Assembly (NCBI GenBank): GCA_017165825.1
Contig: CM029370.1
Span: 15,504,733-15,568,732 of the forward strand
Length of the DNA: 64,000 nucleotides
Direction of reading: 5' to 3'
Origin: Hepsetus odoe
Lineage: Eukaryota; Chordata; Actinopteri; Characiformes; Hepsetidae
Shown here in pieces: positions 31,941-44,813 of this stretch. Positions within the stretch are counted from its first letter, which is position 1, and every line of letters begins with the position of its first letter. The translations under genes were made by a program, and so were the position numbers. The notes beneath the pieces are model-generated. The model saw only the letters and a program-made list of their open reading frames with translations. It searched no databases and was not told the DNA's origin.

Positions 31941-33493
31941 CATCTGATGAGATGTTTGAGTGTATTGTTGCTGAGCCGGGGTCTCCGAGGGCATTTTTTT
32001 GAGGAATCTCTCAGCACTCTTTGCTTAAAGCCGTGAAGGCGGCTCAACTTAAGTGCTGGTCTTGCACTTCTGTCATGGCTTGTTCCAGCCTCTTGTCAAA
32101 TCAAATTTCAGTTTGTGCATTGCAGTCACTAGTATTATATTTCATGTGAAAACTTTTTCTCATTACAGGTCTTTTCCTTTTTCATTCTTTGTATCGCTGT
32201 CTTTTGGGGGGGTAGCATTGCACTTTTCCACTAGTGATCATCAACATAGCAAGGGCTTTTCCAGGCACAGGTGGTAAGGCAAATCAACATGCAGCAAAAG
32301 GCATCTGTAAGACCAGGGTTTCTAGGATTACCCTTATGGGACTGACCTCTAGAATTACACTCATCAAAAATAAAAACAAAATCAGAAAATTGTGCTTAAT
32401 TCTAAAAACACTCTGAGGTTTTGAAGATGAACAGAAGTTCAATGGTCAGTTGTTGTCCCAGAAATTCTTGAAAACCAACATAAAATTTGTTTCTATATTC
32501 TATCTTGCTTTCTTTCTTTTAATCACACTTGACATTCTCTCTTCCACCATTCTTTCTTTTTAGGTTCTTTCTCTTTATTTTTCTTTTCCCTTTTTATTTA
32601 ACTTTCAGTTCTGAATCCCTCTTTTCTGACCCTGTCTGTAGTTCTTGTAAAGCTGTAATGTTCAGGGTGTGTCCCCTCAGGCTCAGAGGAATCCTCTTGT
32701 ATGAACATGTCACTCTAACTATGGGCATCCGCTGAAACACCCCCTCAATATGTGTGCGTACACACACACAGACTGTGGCTGTGTCAGGGAAGAGCTGGGC
32801 TGATTCAACTCTAATAAACTTCCTGCTGTCTGTGCTGGGATTCTGGAAGCTTCTATACTCGTCTTTGTGTTAGATGAGAGGAGATGTCAGGCAGGCCATA
32901 CAGCCAAAGCTCAAGCTGAACAATGTCTTATTTATTTTTAGTGTGTTTAGATGAATGTGCAGAGGTTGTAGAACATCCTGTCTGAGCTTGTCACGCACCA
33001 GAAAGAAAGAATGGCTTTATTTACTGCTTTTGTTAATTCGTTCTACTTCCGACCCTGTGGTGAATACTGTATATCTGTGTGTGCGTTTTATATACTGGAC
33101 AGGAAGTTTAAGTAAGTGTGTGTGTGACGTCCAACCAGTTCCCCCCCCCCATTTTGGTTGTCAACCTCTCTTCTCCTGTAAGTGGCATGTTATATAAAGC
33201 ACTCCATTAGATCAACTGTAGTGAGTAGGATGGTCTGATGGGAGTCTGTACAGCATATTATTTATTTGGATATTACTTTGATATTCGTTACTTAAATGTG
33301 TGATTATGGTGTAATTAACCAGAGCTTCAAATCAGAATCATGCCAGGAGGTCAGTGTATGAAATTTCTGGTTGCATGAAAGTTTTAAATATCTTACACAG
33401 CTTGGAGATGAATCCACTGTCTAACCGGACTGCACAACACGGCAACTGGCTGATCACAATTACAGTATTGGCATTTGTACTACTGACTACTGA

Positions 33494-33557
33494 ACTCTAT
33501 AAAAAATTACTTTTTTATAAGTAATTTTTTTACTCTATAAAAAATTACTTTTTTATA
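33494..33557. repeat. AT-rich hairpin with duplicated 26-base arm
   Basis: A 26-base segment starting ACTCTATAAAAAATTAC occurs at 33494-33519 and again at 33532-33557. Between them, AAGTAATTTTTT is the reverse complement of AAAAAATTACTT, so 33501-33530 can fold with 12-base arms and a 6-base loop. Confidence 0.85.
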
Positions 33558-34464
33558 GTGTGCTTCCTGTCCAGTATCCTGACCAGATTATTATATAGGT
33601 TGGCTTGTATTTAAAATTTTTATCAAGGCCTTGCCTTCGCAACACAGATATTTTAAATCCAGTGTTTTTGATACAGGCTCAGGTTTACTTGTTACTAAGA
33701 ATGCAGTTGCAGTAGTTAGCAGTATAACCACACAGCAGTTTCTCTGTCAGCGCGGAATAATATTTTAAAGCTATAAGTCAGAAATATAACCAAATACTAA
33801 CACAGTATTGTAAATATTAACCAATTAGAAGAAGGATGGATTATGTTGTAAGAGTGTACATGGGAGAAATTTTATACTTTTTTTTTTTTTAATTCTGTGC
33901 AGTTTTTGTTGGGATTGAAGCTTGGAACTTTGGTCTAGTTTTGAATAATGATTATCATATATAATTTTTGCAAAAAAAAAAATAATGCCAATTTGTTTTC
34001 AGTGTTGCTGAAACGAAATCGTATTGTAATGTCACACCAAACAGATTAGAATCAGCACAGATGAAACCCCCAGCAACATTGCCGCCGTATTTGGGCGCAG
34101 GGAATGAAAGCAAGGAGAGAGTGAGTGCTGGGGGGGTCATGGGGTCGGTGAAATGATACAGCTGTTTGTTCAGCTGCAGCTGTTGCTCCTTCACTCACAC
34201 ATACACATGTGTCCACGCACACACACATACACCCACAAACCCGTCCATAATGGAACATTGTTCTGATACTGTTGGAGAGAGATGCTAGAGAAGGAGAGAG
34301 AGTGTAAGGGTAATTACATCAGGGGAAGGAGATGATGTTGATGTTTATAGTTTGCACTAGATCCCCAGCTGTAACCACATCACCACCATGCTGTCGTAAC
34401 ACATTTTCTTTTGTTATCTGAGATTGCTGACACTGTTATGTTGCTTTTGGGCTCCCAAGTCATG

Positions 34465-34690
34465 TTGCCTTGATCAGTGTTTATGACCCACGAACACATG
34501 TCTGACAGTCATTCGGAAGCTCTCTGCCACACATTTGAAGAATGGTCCCCGGATGAAAACAAGCTGGTCTGTATCACAAATGACAATGGAGCAAATACTG
34601 TGGCTGCAGTAACTCATACGGGTCGGGATTTAGACACTACCATTTGTTTAGTTTATATTCAGCGACTGCAGTGGCAGGGGTTTTTGCTTG
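34465..34690 (+). mobile_element. hAT/ZBED-type transposase fragment
   Basis: The plus frame contains CHTFEEWSPDENKLVCITND followed by NGANTVAAV, which resembles the region around the first catalytic Asp of hAT transposases and their ZBED relatives (W-x-L then a C-I-T-T-D-N-G-x-N motif). The usual following W-x-x-x-x-C-x-x-H block is not in frame. Only about 170 bases are recognisable, with no flanking terminal repeats; it is a dead remnant. Confidence 0.6.
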
Positions 34691-37329
34691 GGGAACTAAG
34701 AATGTAAATATTGCATTCAAATAAATTACTGGCATGTGGGGGGGAAAAAAGTGGCTGATTTGCGATTAAAATTAATTCTCATGACTGCATTTCTAATTAA
34801 CAGACATACCGTGCAGTTTGTACTAATGTTTACTTTTAACTCCTTAAACTCTTTCAGCTCAACAGATCAAGGGATATATTAAGGGACAAGTAACACCAAA
34901 TGCTTAAATAATTAGGTACGAGGGATTTGGCTGTGGCAGTACCGCAAATCAGTAGGTGGCATTCTTATGAATATGGTGCTAGAGAAATTTCTATATCACT
35001 TCAGCACTAGTTTACATTTTTAATTTCTTTTTTTTTTTTTTTATTTCTAGATCCAAAGAGGTTTAATTTGAAGTCTTTCACTTCTGCTTTGGCCTCTTTC
35101 TCTCTCATTCTTTCTCTTTTTTCCTCAGACACACTCACTTCACACTCTTAACTGGTTTTTTAAGTGCTTAACTGTTAGCACTTTCTAAAACTTTTATTTA
35201 TGTACTAGTATCTACTATTATCATTGTTTTTCTCAATAACATTAGCTCAGAAAAGCCTGACCATTGACACCTTTACCAAAATTTTCTTCTTTTTTTTTTT
35301 CAAATTTTCAAGTAAAATTACTATTAAGCTGGGACTTACTTACCCAGTATGTAAAAAGAAGTTTGTCTTTGCATGTTTTTCTGTTTGGAGAGTAGTAGCT
35401 AATTTCAGCACCACAAATGTTTTACCAGTGCCTGGTAGTAACACTTGCTTCCTCTTTTACTTCTGTTGTTAGACAACAGATAAGTTGTTTGGCTATATAG
35501 TTTGATCTTCTTCTTCTTTCTGCTGCTTACGTTTAGGGGACACCAAAGCGGATCATCTGTTTCCATTTCTTCCTCCTTCAAACCGAATTTGACTATACAG
35601 TTTGATAATTGCTGCAATTCCAAATACACTGTGCCTATAGCTCAAATGTTTCCTAACACTGGGGCGCAGAATGATTGCTTTACCTCATCCCCATATTCGG
35701 ATCTTTTTTGATGTAAGCTCCTTAATGGAACAAGTTACAGTATAACATTAGTGGAATAATTAGTAGCTTCTATAGCCATGTTGAAATATGAATTTGACAC
35801 TGTATCTGAAGTTTGGGAAAGGAGAACATTGTGTATGGTGTTTTTTTTTTTTCTTCTTCCCCCTCCCCCCCCAACCAAACCCTCTTAAATGATTTCAAAT
35901 TTCAGTGGTTTTTTACCTGTACTTTGATATTTCTTGGCCCTCAATAAAGCCTCATTAAACCCTCAATAGTCTTAGATCATCTCCTGTTCAGAAAAGCCTT
36001 TGTTCAGACTGAAGGTTTCCAGTTAATTCCCTGTTGAACCCTGTTGGATTTTGTTTTGGCTGCTGTGGGGTATGGCTGTAATTGGGCGTTTTATCAGCCC
36101 TCCTGGGCTCTGCTGAACCCAGTGAGACAGCACAAATACATACAACGAGGTTTGTGGGCACCACCCAGAGAGCCTGTTTATTTTGGTATGGGGGAGTACT
36201 TTACAAGGGGATGATGGGCAGAAGAAGACACTTCATTCTCAAACAACAAAACCAAACCAGCTGTCACCCCTAAAAACTTATATCCAAAACACCAAACAGT
36301 GGTGTGGGAGAAGAAGGAGGAGACAAGAAAGATGGGAAGGCCAAAGCAAGCAGAAATTCTCAGTTAACCTTAAGGTCTTTAGGTGTGGAAGGGGCAGAAA
36401 ATGCCCTAATTTCCTTGTTCAGCTTTGAGTTCACTTCGATTATGCATGTCTATCACTAAGATGAATCAATACTGCATCCAAACATTGACTTGCTGACAGA
36501 CTCCTCACACTGGCTGGTGCCAGCGATACATACAATCACAGTGATGTGTTTTCTGATAAGTGTAAAAAATAGCATGACCTTCATTCATAATGTCATATGA
36601 CAACTTATAGGATATGCATCTGAATCAGAATCGCCTGAAATTACATATAATCTGATTTTGTTGGTAGTTTGTTCTGAGCAAAGTACATTTCACTGATAAG
36701 CAGCAATTGATTTGTGGCTTGTGTTTTCCACGTCATCTTGTATTTGATGGAGCAGCTCTGTACTTTAGCTGTTCTGGAATTGGCAGCTTCATTGTGGGAA
36801 TGCTTCTCTTTTAAATGGCTTTATAGTTGAAGTGAAGTTGGCATGAAATATTGTATGGGAGAGAGATATCAGCTGTGTAGGAGAGACGTTGAACCCCTGG
36901 GACAGTAGAAAGATGAGATAATCTGGCCGGACTCTCCAGAATTCTGGATAATAGCATGCATGTTCCTGCTGTCTCTCATGTCTCCCTGTCTAACCCTGAA
37001 CCCCGCAGGGCAAACGACTGATCTCATTCAGTCATTCCCACCCTCGCTCTCTCAACAATATATTATTTTTTTATATATATTATGGTAGTTTCCTCCTTAT
37101 TACATTCTCACACAACATGTACACATGGAATGGAAAAATGTAATGACATTATTTGTCTAGTTGCTATCAAAATAGCAGAGAAACAGAGTTCAGTGCTTTA
37201 GATCTGCTGAATGGCAGCATAAGCAACGTGCGAGCAGTATAAAAGAGAGGAGTGGAATGAATTAGTGTTTTAAAGAATAGTAAATAAGCTTTTAATCACT
37301 GTGTATGGTAGAGGTGTAGTTCAGATATA

Positions 37330-37884
37330 CAGTACTGTGCAAAAGTTTTAGGCAGGTGTGAAAAAATGCTGTAAACAAAGAATGCTTTCAGAAATATAAA
37401 TAATGATTGTTTTTTTTTTTTTTTTTTCTCAATTTGCAAAGTGAGCGAACAAAAGAAAAATCTAAATCAAATCAATATCTGGTGTTACTACCTTTTGCCT
37501 TCAAACCAGCATCAGTTCTTCTAGGTACACTTGCACAAAGTCAGGGATTCTGTAGGATTATAGTCGGTGTCTGATCAACCAGTTTTACCAAACAGGTGCT
37601 GATGATCATCAATGTCACACGGAGGTTGAAACACAGTCATGTTTGGAACAACCTACCAGCCGAGTTCCTTCAAAAACTGTGTGCAAGTGTATCTAGAAGA
37701 ATTGATGCTGTTTTGAAGGCAAAGGGTGGTCACACCAAATATTGATCTGATTTAGATTTCTCTTTTGTTCATTCTCTGCATTTTGTTGATTGATGAAAAT
37801 GAATGATTAACACTTCCATTTTTGAAAGCATTCTTTGTTTACAGCATTTTTTCCACACCTGCCTAAAACTTTTGCACAGTGCTG
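37330..37884. mobile_element. Tc1-derived MITE with TA target duplication
   Basis: The ends are inverted repeats: left CAGTACTGTGCAAAAGTTTT followed by AGGCAGGTGTG, right its complement with one mismatch in the first 31 bases. Similarity continues for about 80 bases (AATGCTGTAAACAAAGAATG, then CTTTCA). TA flanks both sides at 37328-37329 and 37885-37886. The 555-base element has no transposase blocks, so it is non-autonomous; these ends are shared with known fish Tc1 families. Confidence 0.92.
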
Positions 37885-38904
37885 TACTTACCGTCTTCTT
37901 ATTTACTGATTCATGTATGAGGATTTCTGTAAATGCTGTCACTAAAAAAAAAACAAATTTCTTTGGAGAATATCTGTTATTTGATGTAATTTTGAACCAT
38001 TTACGGGGCTTAGAAATGACTCATCAATACAATTCTGGTTTAATGAATACCATTATTATGGAAATATAGGTTGCCCATTATAATAGAACCTAATTGTAGG
38101 CCTACTGTAACAGGCTCCTTGGTAGTAACCCAGTAGCAACAGTAGGTAAATCTAACTGGGTCAGCTGAACTGTATCAAAATAGGTTAGTTTGCCTGGCTT
38201 CAGAAGCCTGATCCAGAAAAGCATTGCAGAGTTAATGGGTGTACTTAATATGACACGAAAAGTCTATTTGTCAACTGCAGTTGCTTACAAGTCTGTTAAT
38301 CAGTTGCTTAGTCAGAGTCTTGAATGAGTGGAAAATGAGGAGAATCGGACTGTTACTTGACAGTCATTGCACTTTTTGAATAATAACAGGGTGTGCATTC
38401 AAAACAGGTCTGGTGTTTCAGCTGAACATGTCTACACATGTGATCTTTGCCTCAACATGGGAACTGGCAAGATCTGAACCAGGTGTGTTATTCTGGGACC
38501 AAAGTGTGTGTAGTGTATTGTGTACTCTGCATGGTCTGGGAACGTGATGTTTATTGTTACAATGTTGAAAATCATGTGATGTGTTAAACTTCCTTAAGTA
38601 ATGAATCAGAGTTCTAGTAATCAGTGTTTCCCTCTTAAAAGACTGTTGACATGTATAAGGGTTACTGACACCTTGGTAATGCTTTGACTTTCACATCTCA
38701 TCTCTGTGGGAAATCTGTGGCTGTGGCCGATACAGTGACTGATAGGGTGACACAGTACTTTGTGGATACTCGTTATTGCAGCACTGGCCTTTGTAACACT
38801 GGTATCTGAAAAAGCTGCATTCATGTTAGATATTGACTTAAACTATTCTGGAAGCTTTAAAAAATAATGATAGATGACAGATTTAGATACAATAAGGATA
38901 CCTA

Positions 38905-40256
38905 CAGTATCTCAAAAGTGAGGACACATTTTTTGTAAATATTTTATTATGTCTTTTCATGGGACAACGCTGAAGATATGACACTTTGATACAATGTAAA
39001 GTAGTCAGTGTATAGCTTGTATAACAGTGTCCATTTGCTGTCTGCTCAAAATAACTCCACACCCATTAATGTCTAAACCATTACCAACAAAAGTGAGTAC
39101 ACCCCGAAGTGAAAAATGTCCAATTTGTGCCCCGTTAGCCATTTTTCCTCCCCGGTGTCATGTGACTCATTAGTGTTACAAGCTCTCGGGTGTGAATGGG
39201 GAGCAGGTGTGTTAAATTTGGTGTTATCAGTCTCGCACTCTCTCATACTAGTCACTGGAAGTTCAATATTGCAAAGAACTCTCTGAGGATCTGGAAAAAA
39301 GATTTGTTGCTCTACATAAAGATGGCCTCGGCTATAAGATGATTGCCAACACCCTGAAACTGAGCTGCAGCACCACGCAGAACAGACCTCGCCATGGTTG
39401 ACCAAAGAAGTTGAGTGCACGTGCTCAGCATCATATCCAGAGGTTGTCTTTTGAAAATAGACGTATGAGTGCTGCCAGCATTGCTGCAGAGGTTGAAGGG
39501 GTGGGGGGTCAGCCTGTCAGTGCTCAGACCATACGCCTCACACTGCATCAAATTGGTCTGCATGGCTGTCGTCCAAGAAGGAAGCTATTTCTAAAGATGA
39601 TGCACAAGAAAACCCGCAGACAGTTGGCTGGAGACAAGCAGATTAAGGACATGAATTATTGGAACCATGTCCTGTGTGGTCTGATGAGACCAAGATGAAC
39701 TTATTTGGTTCCGATGTTGTCAAAGCGTGTGTGGCGGCAACCAGGTGAGGTGTATACTCACTTTTGTTGGTAATGGTTTAGACATTAATGGCTGTGTGTT
39801 GAGTTATTTTGAGCAGACAGCAAATTTACACTGTTATACAAGCTGTACACCGACTACTTAACATTGTATCAAAATGTCATATAGAATAGAATAATCCTTT
39901 ATTATCCCACAAGTGGGAAATTTGGGTGTTACAGGGCTCTTTAACAGGAAAGAACAAGAAAGAAAGAATATATAAAAACACAAGGAAAGATATCCATATA
40001 CATATCCATATACAGTGCTATATATATATACATATTTACAGGGCAATTAACAAGAAAGATCGAATATGAAAACAGAAAGATAACCTTATACACAGAGAGC
40101 ATATAATAATAATACTTAATAATAGTAAATGTAATAATAATAACAATAATAAGAGAGTAATAATAAATAAGTAATGCTAAGTTGAGTTGTCCCATGAAAA
40201 GATATAATAAAATATTTACAAAATGTGAGGGGTGTCCTCAATTTTGTGAGATAATG
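38905..40256 (+). mobile_element. Tc1-like element, internally deleted and with nested insert
   Basis: Left end CAGTATCTCAAAAGTGAG and right end complement of CATTATCTCACAAAATTGAG, flanked by TA at 38903-38904 and 40257-40258. The long TIRs (about 200 bases) share TCATGGGACAAC, TGTATAACAGTGT and ATTACCAACAAAAGTGAGTA. Between them lies only the N-terminal DNA-binding half of a transposase (39275-39700, with one in-frame stop near 39400; VSAQTIRLTLHQIGLHG is legible). The reading jumps near 39746 from the first-Asp region straight into the right TIR, so the catalytic core is deleted. A foreign insert of about 300 bases splits the right TIR. Confidence 0.9.
39881..40178 (-). mobile_element. Retroposon-like insert nested in the Tc1 right TIR
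   Basis: The right TIR reads up to TATCAAAATGTCATA and resumes at GTTGAGTTGTCCCATG; by comparison with the left TIR the sequence between is foreign. It starts ATAGAATAGAATAATCC, then TTTATTATCCCACAAGTGGG, which in reverse orientation resembles the AATAAAGGATT-type 3' end of fish non-LTR retroposons, and ends in ATAATAATA microsatellite-like sequence. The exact family is not identified. Confidence 0.65.
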
Positions 40257-41237
40257 TATGTGCAGATAAACCTGGAAAGCATGAGGAGCAAGCTTTCTAC
40301 ATTACATTAAAAACTTTCATTTTGGATATTCGCTGCTGCTGTTTGGAGGTCAGTGCTATTGAACAAGACACAACTTAGAAGTTGAACGCAAAATAAAATT
40401 TCACACACAAAAATTGTTCATTCCAATGGGATTTGAAATGGCTGATCAAAGGCAGTTCTGTTGAAGAAACTTTACTGGCTACAGTTTACTGGCAAACTCA
40501 AGTTTGAGGGGACCATTAGGCTCCATTATGCAAGCAAACCTCTTAGGCACTCGCAGATCTCTGAAGTTTTCAGCCTGATCCCAGTGCATTACTGTCATAA
40601 ATTGGCAGTTAATTTTTGGGTATCAAAAAGAGTTTGATGTGCCCAACGTGCATGGCCAACATGGTTCCTAATTTTTTCTTCTATCGTGTACAAGGCACAC
40701 TCCTGTGTGAGGTATAGTATTCTTCAGTAGTTACAATAAGTTGTAACATGGAAACCGTGCTTGGACACAGCACACACTCCAAAAACCTTTGCTTTCCAGC
40801 GCATCCTGCATGCTGTAACATTTTCAGTCGTAACCAATTCAGTTCCTTGCAACTATGTTTCAGCTATTGCTCAAACTGTTAAAACCTCTATCCTGACTGG
40901 TCCAGGAGAGTTAAGTATACAACCCAATGGTGGGAAGATTTCGCTCAGGGCAGATTGCAAGACTTCACAGACATTGATTTGTGATGGTGGAAACAGTTCT
41001 GCTTTGATAACAGTACAGAGCTCACAGTAACGGAGCAATACTCAGGTCGAAAAGGGCAGAACCAATGTATAGGAAAGAACTCCATTTTTTTTATAGTTAT
41101 ATTAACATTGTATAAATTTGACAAGATGCATCTTAATGGGACTTCAGTCTTTTCGTATTTATTCAAATAACTGTATTACTGTAATATTTCATGATGCTTC
41201 CAATGCATAATATAATGTTTTTTTTTATATAAAGAAT

Positions 41238-41407
41238 TCCAGTCCTGAAGATCACAGCACTGCAGTTTGGTGTTGTTCTTGCTTTAAAATGCCTCATATA
41301 GAAGGGCATTAATGATCAAGTCTGTGATCATTTAAATTAGGTACGTTAAACACTAAAACTGAACTGTACTTTACTTTGTCCCTGTGGACTGGAATTGCTC
41401 ATCCCTG
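41238..41407. repeat. Probable interspersed repeat
   Basis: The ends TCCAGTCCTGAAGATCACAG and GGACTGGAATTGCTCATCCC are worded like a widespread fish repeat whose ends read ...CTGGAGTTGCCCATCCCTG. The interior (CACTGCAGTTTGGTGTTGTT) fits as well. Class unassigned; recognised from memory only. Confidence 0.45.
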
Positions 41408-43557
41408 AGATGAATGTAGTTCAGGATGATTTATGGCCAGCCAGACTAAACGTAGTAGAGTAGCCTCACTGTTCTTTGTCTGCTTAATCTCTTTTTGCTT
41501 TTTTTTCCTTCTGTCACTGAAATCTTGAAAATGTTGCTAGGATTCATATTCTTACCTGAAATGATCTCCCTTACAAGTAGCCCAGATGTCCTTGAATTAG
41601 GAGCATTTTATGGCCCATCATAACATCACCACCTGCCCATCCTAGCAAGCCCAGGCTCAAAAGACTTGTGGTGTACTTGTGGCCCAGCAGTCTATAACTG
41701 TGCCTGCATATGAGGACTGCAAAACTGTCCCATTTTTGTGTTCCAAGCAGGCTCACGAGTACCCTCTGAGTGCCCTTAAATTACCCAGAAAAGGCTTCAA
41801 ATACAGGGCAGTACTAATCATAATGGTTCACTTTGTTTACAAGTGTGTGGTCAGCATGGTTTTCAGATGTTTGGGGAAAATGCACTTGGTCTTTCATTTA
41901 ACTTGTCATTAAGTGCAACCACTCTGTGTAGTTTATATAGAGCCTGGTGATTGCAGGATTCTGTCACAAAGGCAGCCTCAAGGTTTCGTGCCTTTTGGAT
42001 CTGCTTGTTGTTGAGCCTCAAGGCGGGGCCTTGAGGAGGACTGGAGGGCTATTTGGGATTGGGCTACAGTTGAACTGGAATGTCCTGAACTGGTTTTATG
42101 AAGCATGTTAAATCGGGAGAATCCTGATTATGTTTCCACTAGAACCAATGCTGGATCAATATTTCATTATTCAATCTTAGACATGCCAATAGAACACAGA
42201 TAACATGGCAGTGGATGAGATAAATGAGTGATACTTGTGTGTTTTTGGACACTGGTAAGGATTCCTTGTGCCTTACTGACTTATCATGTTGATGTTAGAG
42301 GATTTTTTTCTGCTCTTAAATTTCTCCATAAAACTGATTTTATCCTTGTGTAGGTTCTTGAAAAACTATTGGACTGAGTGTTAAAACCGTATCGGCAGCA
42401 AATGCTTGAATTTTGAACCATTACTACTTAAGTTCACTGTTCACAATTTACATGCTGGATATAGAGGACGGAGTTGGAAATTGTGAAATTTGCAGATACA
42501 TTATTCAGAAACTGATTCTTAAAAAAGACACATTGTGTATTTAATTGGAGAGCAACAAAAAATGTGAAAATTTTTGGAAAAATTGATGCTTCGAAAATGT
42601 AAATTTGAAATTCATAATGAAAATTTTAAAGTTTGTGTTGTTCCGGTCCAGCCAGTGGTGGGCCACTATACTCCTACTAACGGAGAGCCATTTAGCGTTT
42701 GCTTGACAGATAGCTGCATAGATTCATATGACATGTAGTTGAGATTTTGTAAATGTGCACTTTGTACTCTGTGACTTAACAGCACTTCCATTCCCACAAG
42801 CATTTACAGTATATTACAGACCAAAAAAATCTACCTTTTAGAATTATTGCATATTATTGCTGAATTTAATTAATATTATTCAGTTATATTAATATTTATA
42901 ATAATTATAATGAGGTTTTAATTTATTGCTTTTGCATATTTAATTTTATTTTTATTTAGGTTTTTTTTTTTTGCATTTAATGCTGTAGTAGAGGTGCCAA
43001 GTTGAGCCAGTCATGGCTATAGAGAGATGTCTAATGTAAAGGACTCCCACAAGTGTGGTTTTTGCCACCTCCACCTTTAGCTTTGAAGCTGTGAAACTTA
43101 GTGCTGTAATGTTTATTTGTTCATCATTCCCTTACATTATCCATCACCTTTTCTTATGCCCAGCCTTTTGTTGTTGTAGTTTAGGCTAGACATCTTATGA
43201 AAATGTAACATTTTATGAATGCAAAATATAAAACCAGTGAGCAGCATAATGAGAGAATAGACGGGTATTTAAGTTATTTGGGTAATTCTTAAACAAAACC
43301 TCACAAAATGTGGTAATACAACATCCTTAACTAAGATTTGTGCATGTCATCCACTGTGGAGAAAAATAAAAATGCATGTAGATAAGTCTCCAGCTCTAAA
43401 CTGTTTGACTTGGCTTCAGTCTTAGCTGGAGAAAGATAACTTAATTATTGTTAACAGTTACTTATCTAATGTAAAAATGCACCCACTGCAACTTTGAGTC
43501 TCTCTGTGTGCTACAATGTGTGTGTTCAGCAGTTGCAAAAAAAAGCAAATGTAAAAT

Positions 43558-43574
43558 GGGGGGGGGGGGGGGGA
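43558..43574. repeat. Poly-G tract
   Basis: An uninterrupted run of about 16-17 Gs between AAAATG and AATTATT. Such a run is prone to slippage and its length may be a sequencing artefact. Confidence 0.85.
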
Positions 43575-44788
43575 ATTATTTTTCCTCCAGGAGTTTTCCT
43601 TGAAATTCTAAAAGCTTATTTGTCGGAACACTGGAATTTGCTAATGAACATACAGATTTGTTGCACATGAGTTTGAGTATTGCCCGCAACCTTCAGGTCA
43701 TGCTCAGATGGTGCTCAATGATAGGTCATTTTGTGTGTCAGTCAAACGGCCCTTTCCGGTGAAAGTGACTGTTCTTGGCCACATAAAAAAAAATAAATAA
43801 ATTTTGAAGTTGAAGAAACCATATCGTGCAAATGAAATCTCTTAAATGCTGCAGCCATGACAGGCCTTGTTTAGTCTTTGAGCAAGAGGACTCCAGTGTT
43901 ATTTTGTAATATGCGTTAAGTGCAGCTGAGATCTGCCCACAGATCTCCCCATAGAGCAATCTTCTTAACAACTCTCTTGTGCATTTACACACACACACAC
44001 ACACACACTAACATGCACACTGTACCAACACATGCGCCAGGCAGGAAAAGATAAAGATCTCCCCTGCTTCCTGGAGAGCAAGCGTGGTGTGCCTGTGTCA
44101 CGCTGCCCCACGTGTATGTGTGACCGCAGTGCTGGTCGTTGTCTTCCTATTACTGCCAGCTGGCTACTTCAGCTCTCATCACCCTGCTTGAAGCCCTGCT
44201 AGAAAGTTCTCCCGCAGAATGCTTGCTGGCTTATATGGTTAGAGGGCCATATAAAGCCAGGATCATCTGCTTCCCAATGTGACTGTTTCCCTAAATCCCA
44301 GATTAAATTCAAATATGTAGCCACTTCTCTAAGATTTCTGAAAACAATTTTTATTCAAATGTAACACATTTTTGTCAATTCTCACTACAGAGCACAGACT
44401 GAAAGCAAGGATTATTGTTGTAATCTTTGAACCATCCTGGCAGCTACATTTCGGTAACTGATCAATCTAGCTCTTATCTTTTCAATTCCTCCTTGCTGAT
44501 GACTTCAAAAGTTTGTCATTTTCATTGCTATGGTAATGTAAAAATATTAATCACTTGTATGTTTCATTATAATGCAAGAAGCTAGTCCACTGCAGACTGT
44601 GAAATATCCTGTGTGAAATTTCGAAATCATAAAATATCTTAAAGCCTAAGTCAAGAGCTGCAGAAGGTTGTCATAACATGTGCACTAGCTCTAAGGCTGT
44701 CTTTTTGTATATCAGAGTTTATGGATTCGCCTGTAGTTTATTTCCTTATTTCAGTGCTACAATATGTTTTCGAGCCAAGAGCTCTACC

Positions 44789-44813
44789 ACACACACACAC
44801 ACACACACACACT
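44789..44813. repeat. (CA)n microsatellite
   Basis: Short CA tract in the putative ralgps2 intron 1. A similar tract lies at 43988-44010 and another at 48522-48545. Confidence 0.9.

Noticed and set aside
31736..32047. Arg/Glu-rich and Ser/Leu-rich frames
   Set aside because: Direct products of the (TC)n microsatellite.
40761..41030. Open frame of 89 codons (MDTAHTPKTFAF...)
   Set aside because: No recognised family, no supporting splice sites or promoter; compatible with a chance frame.
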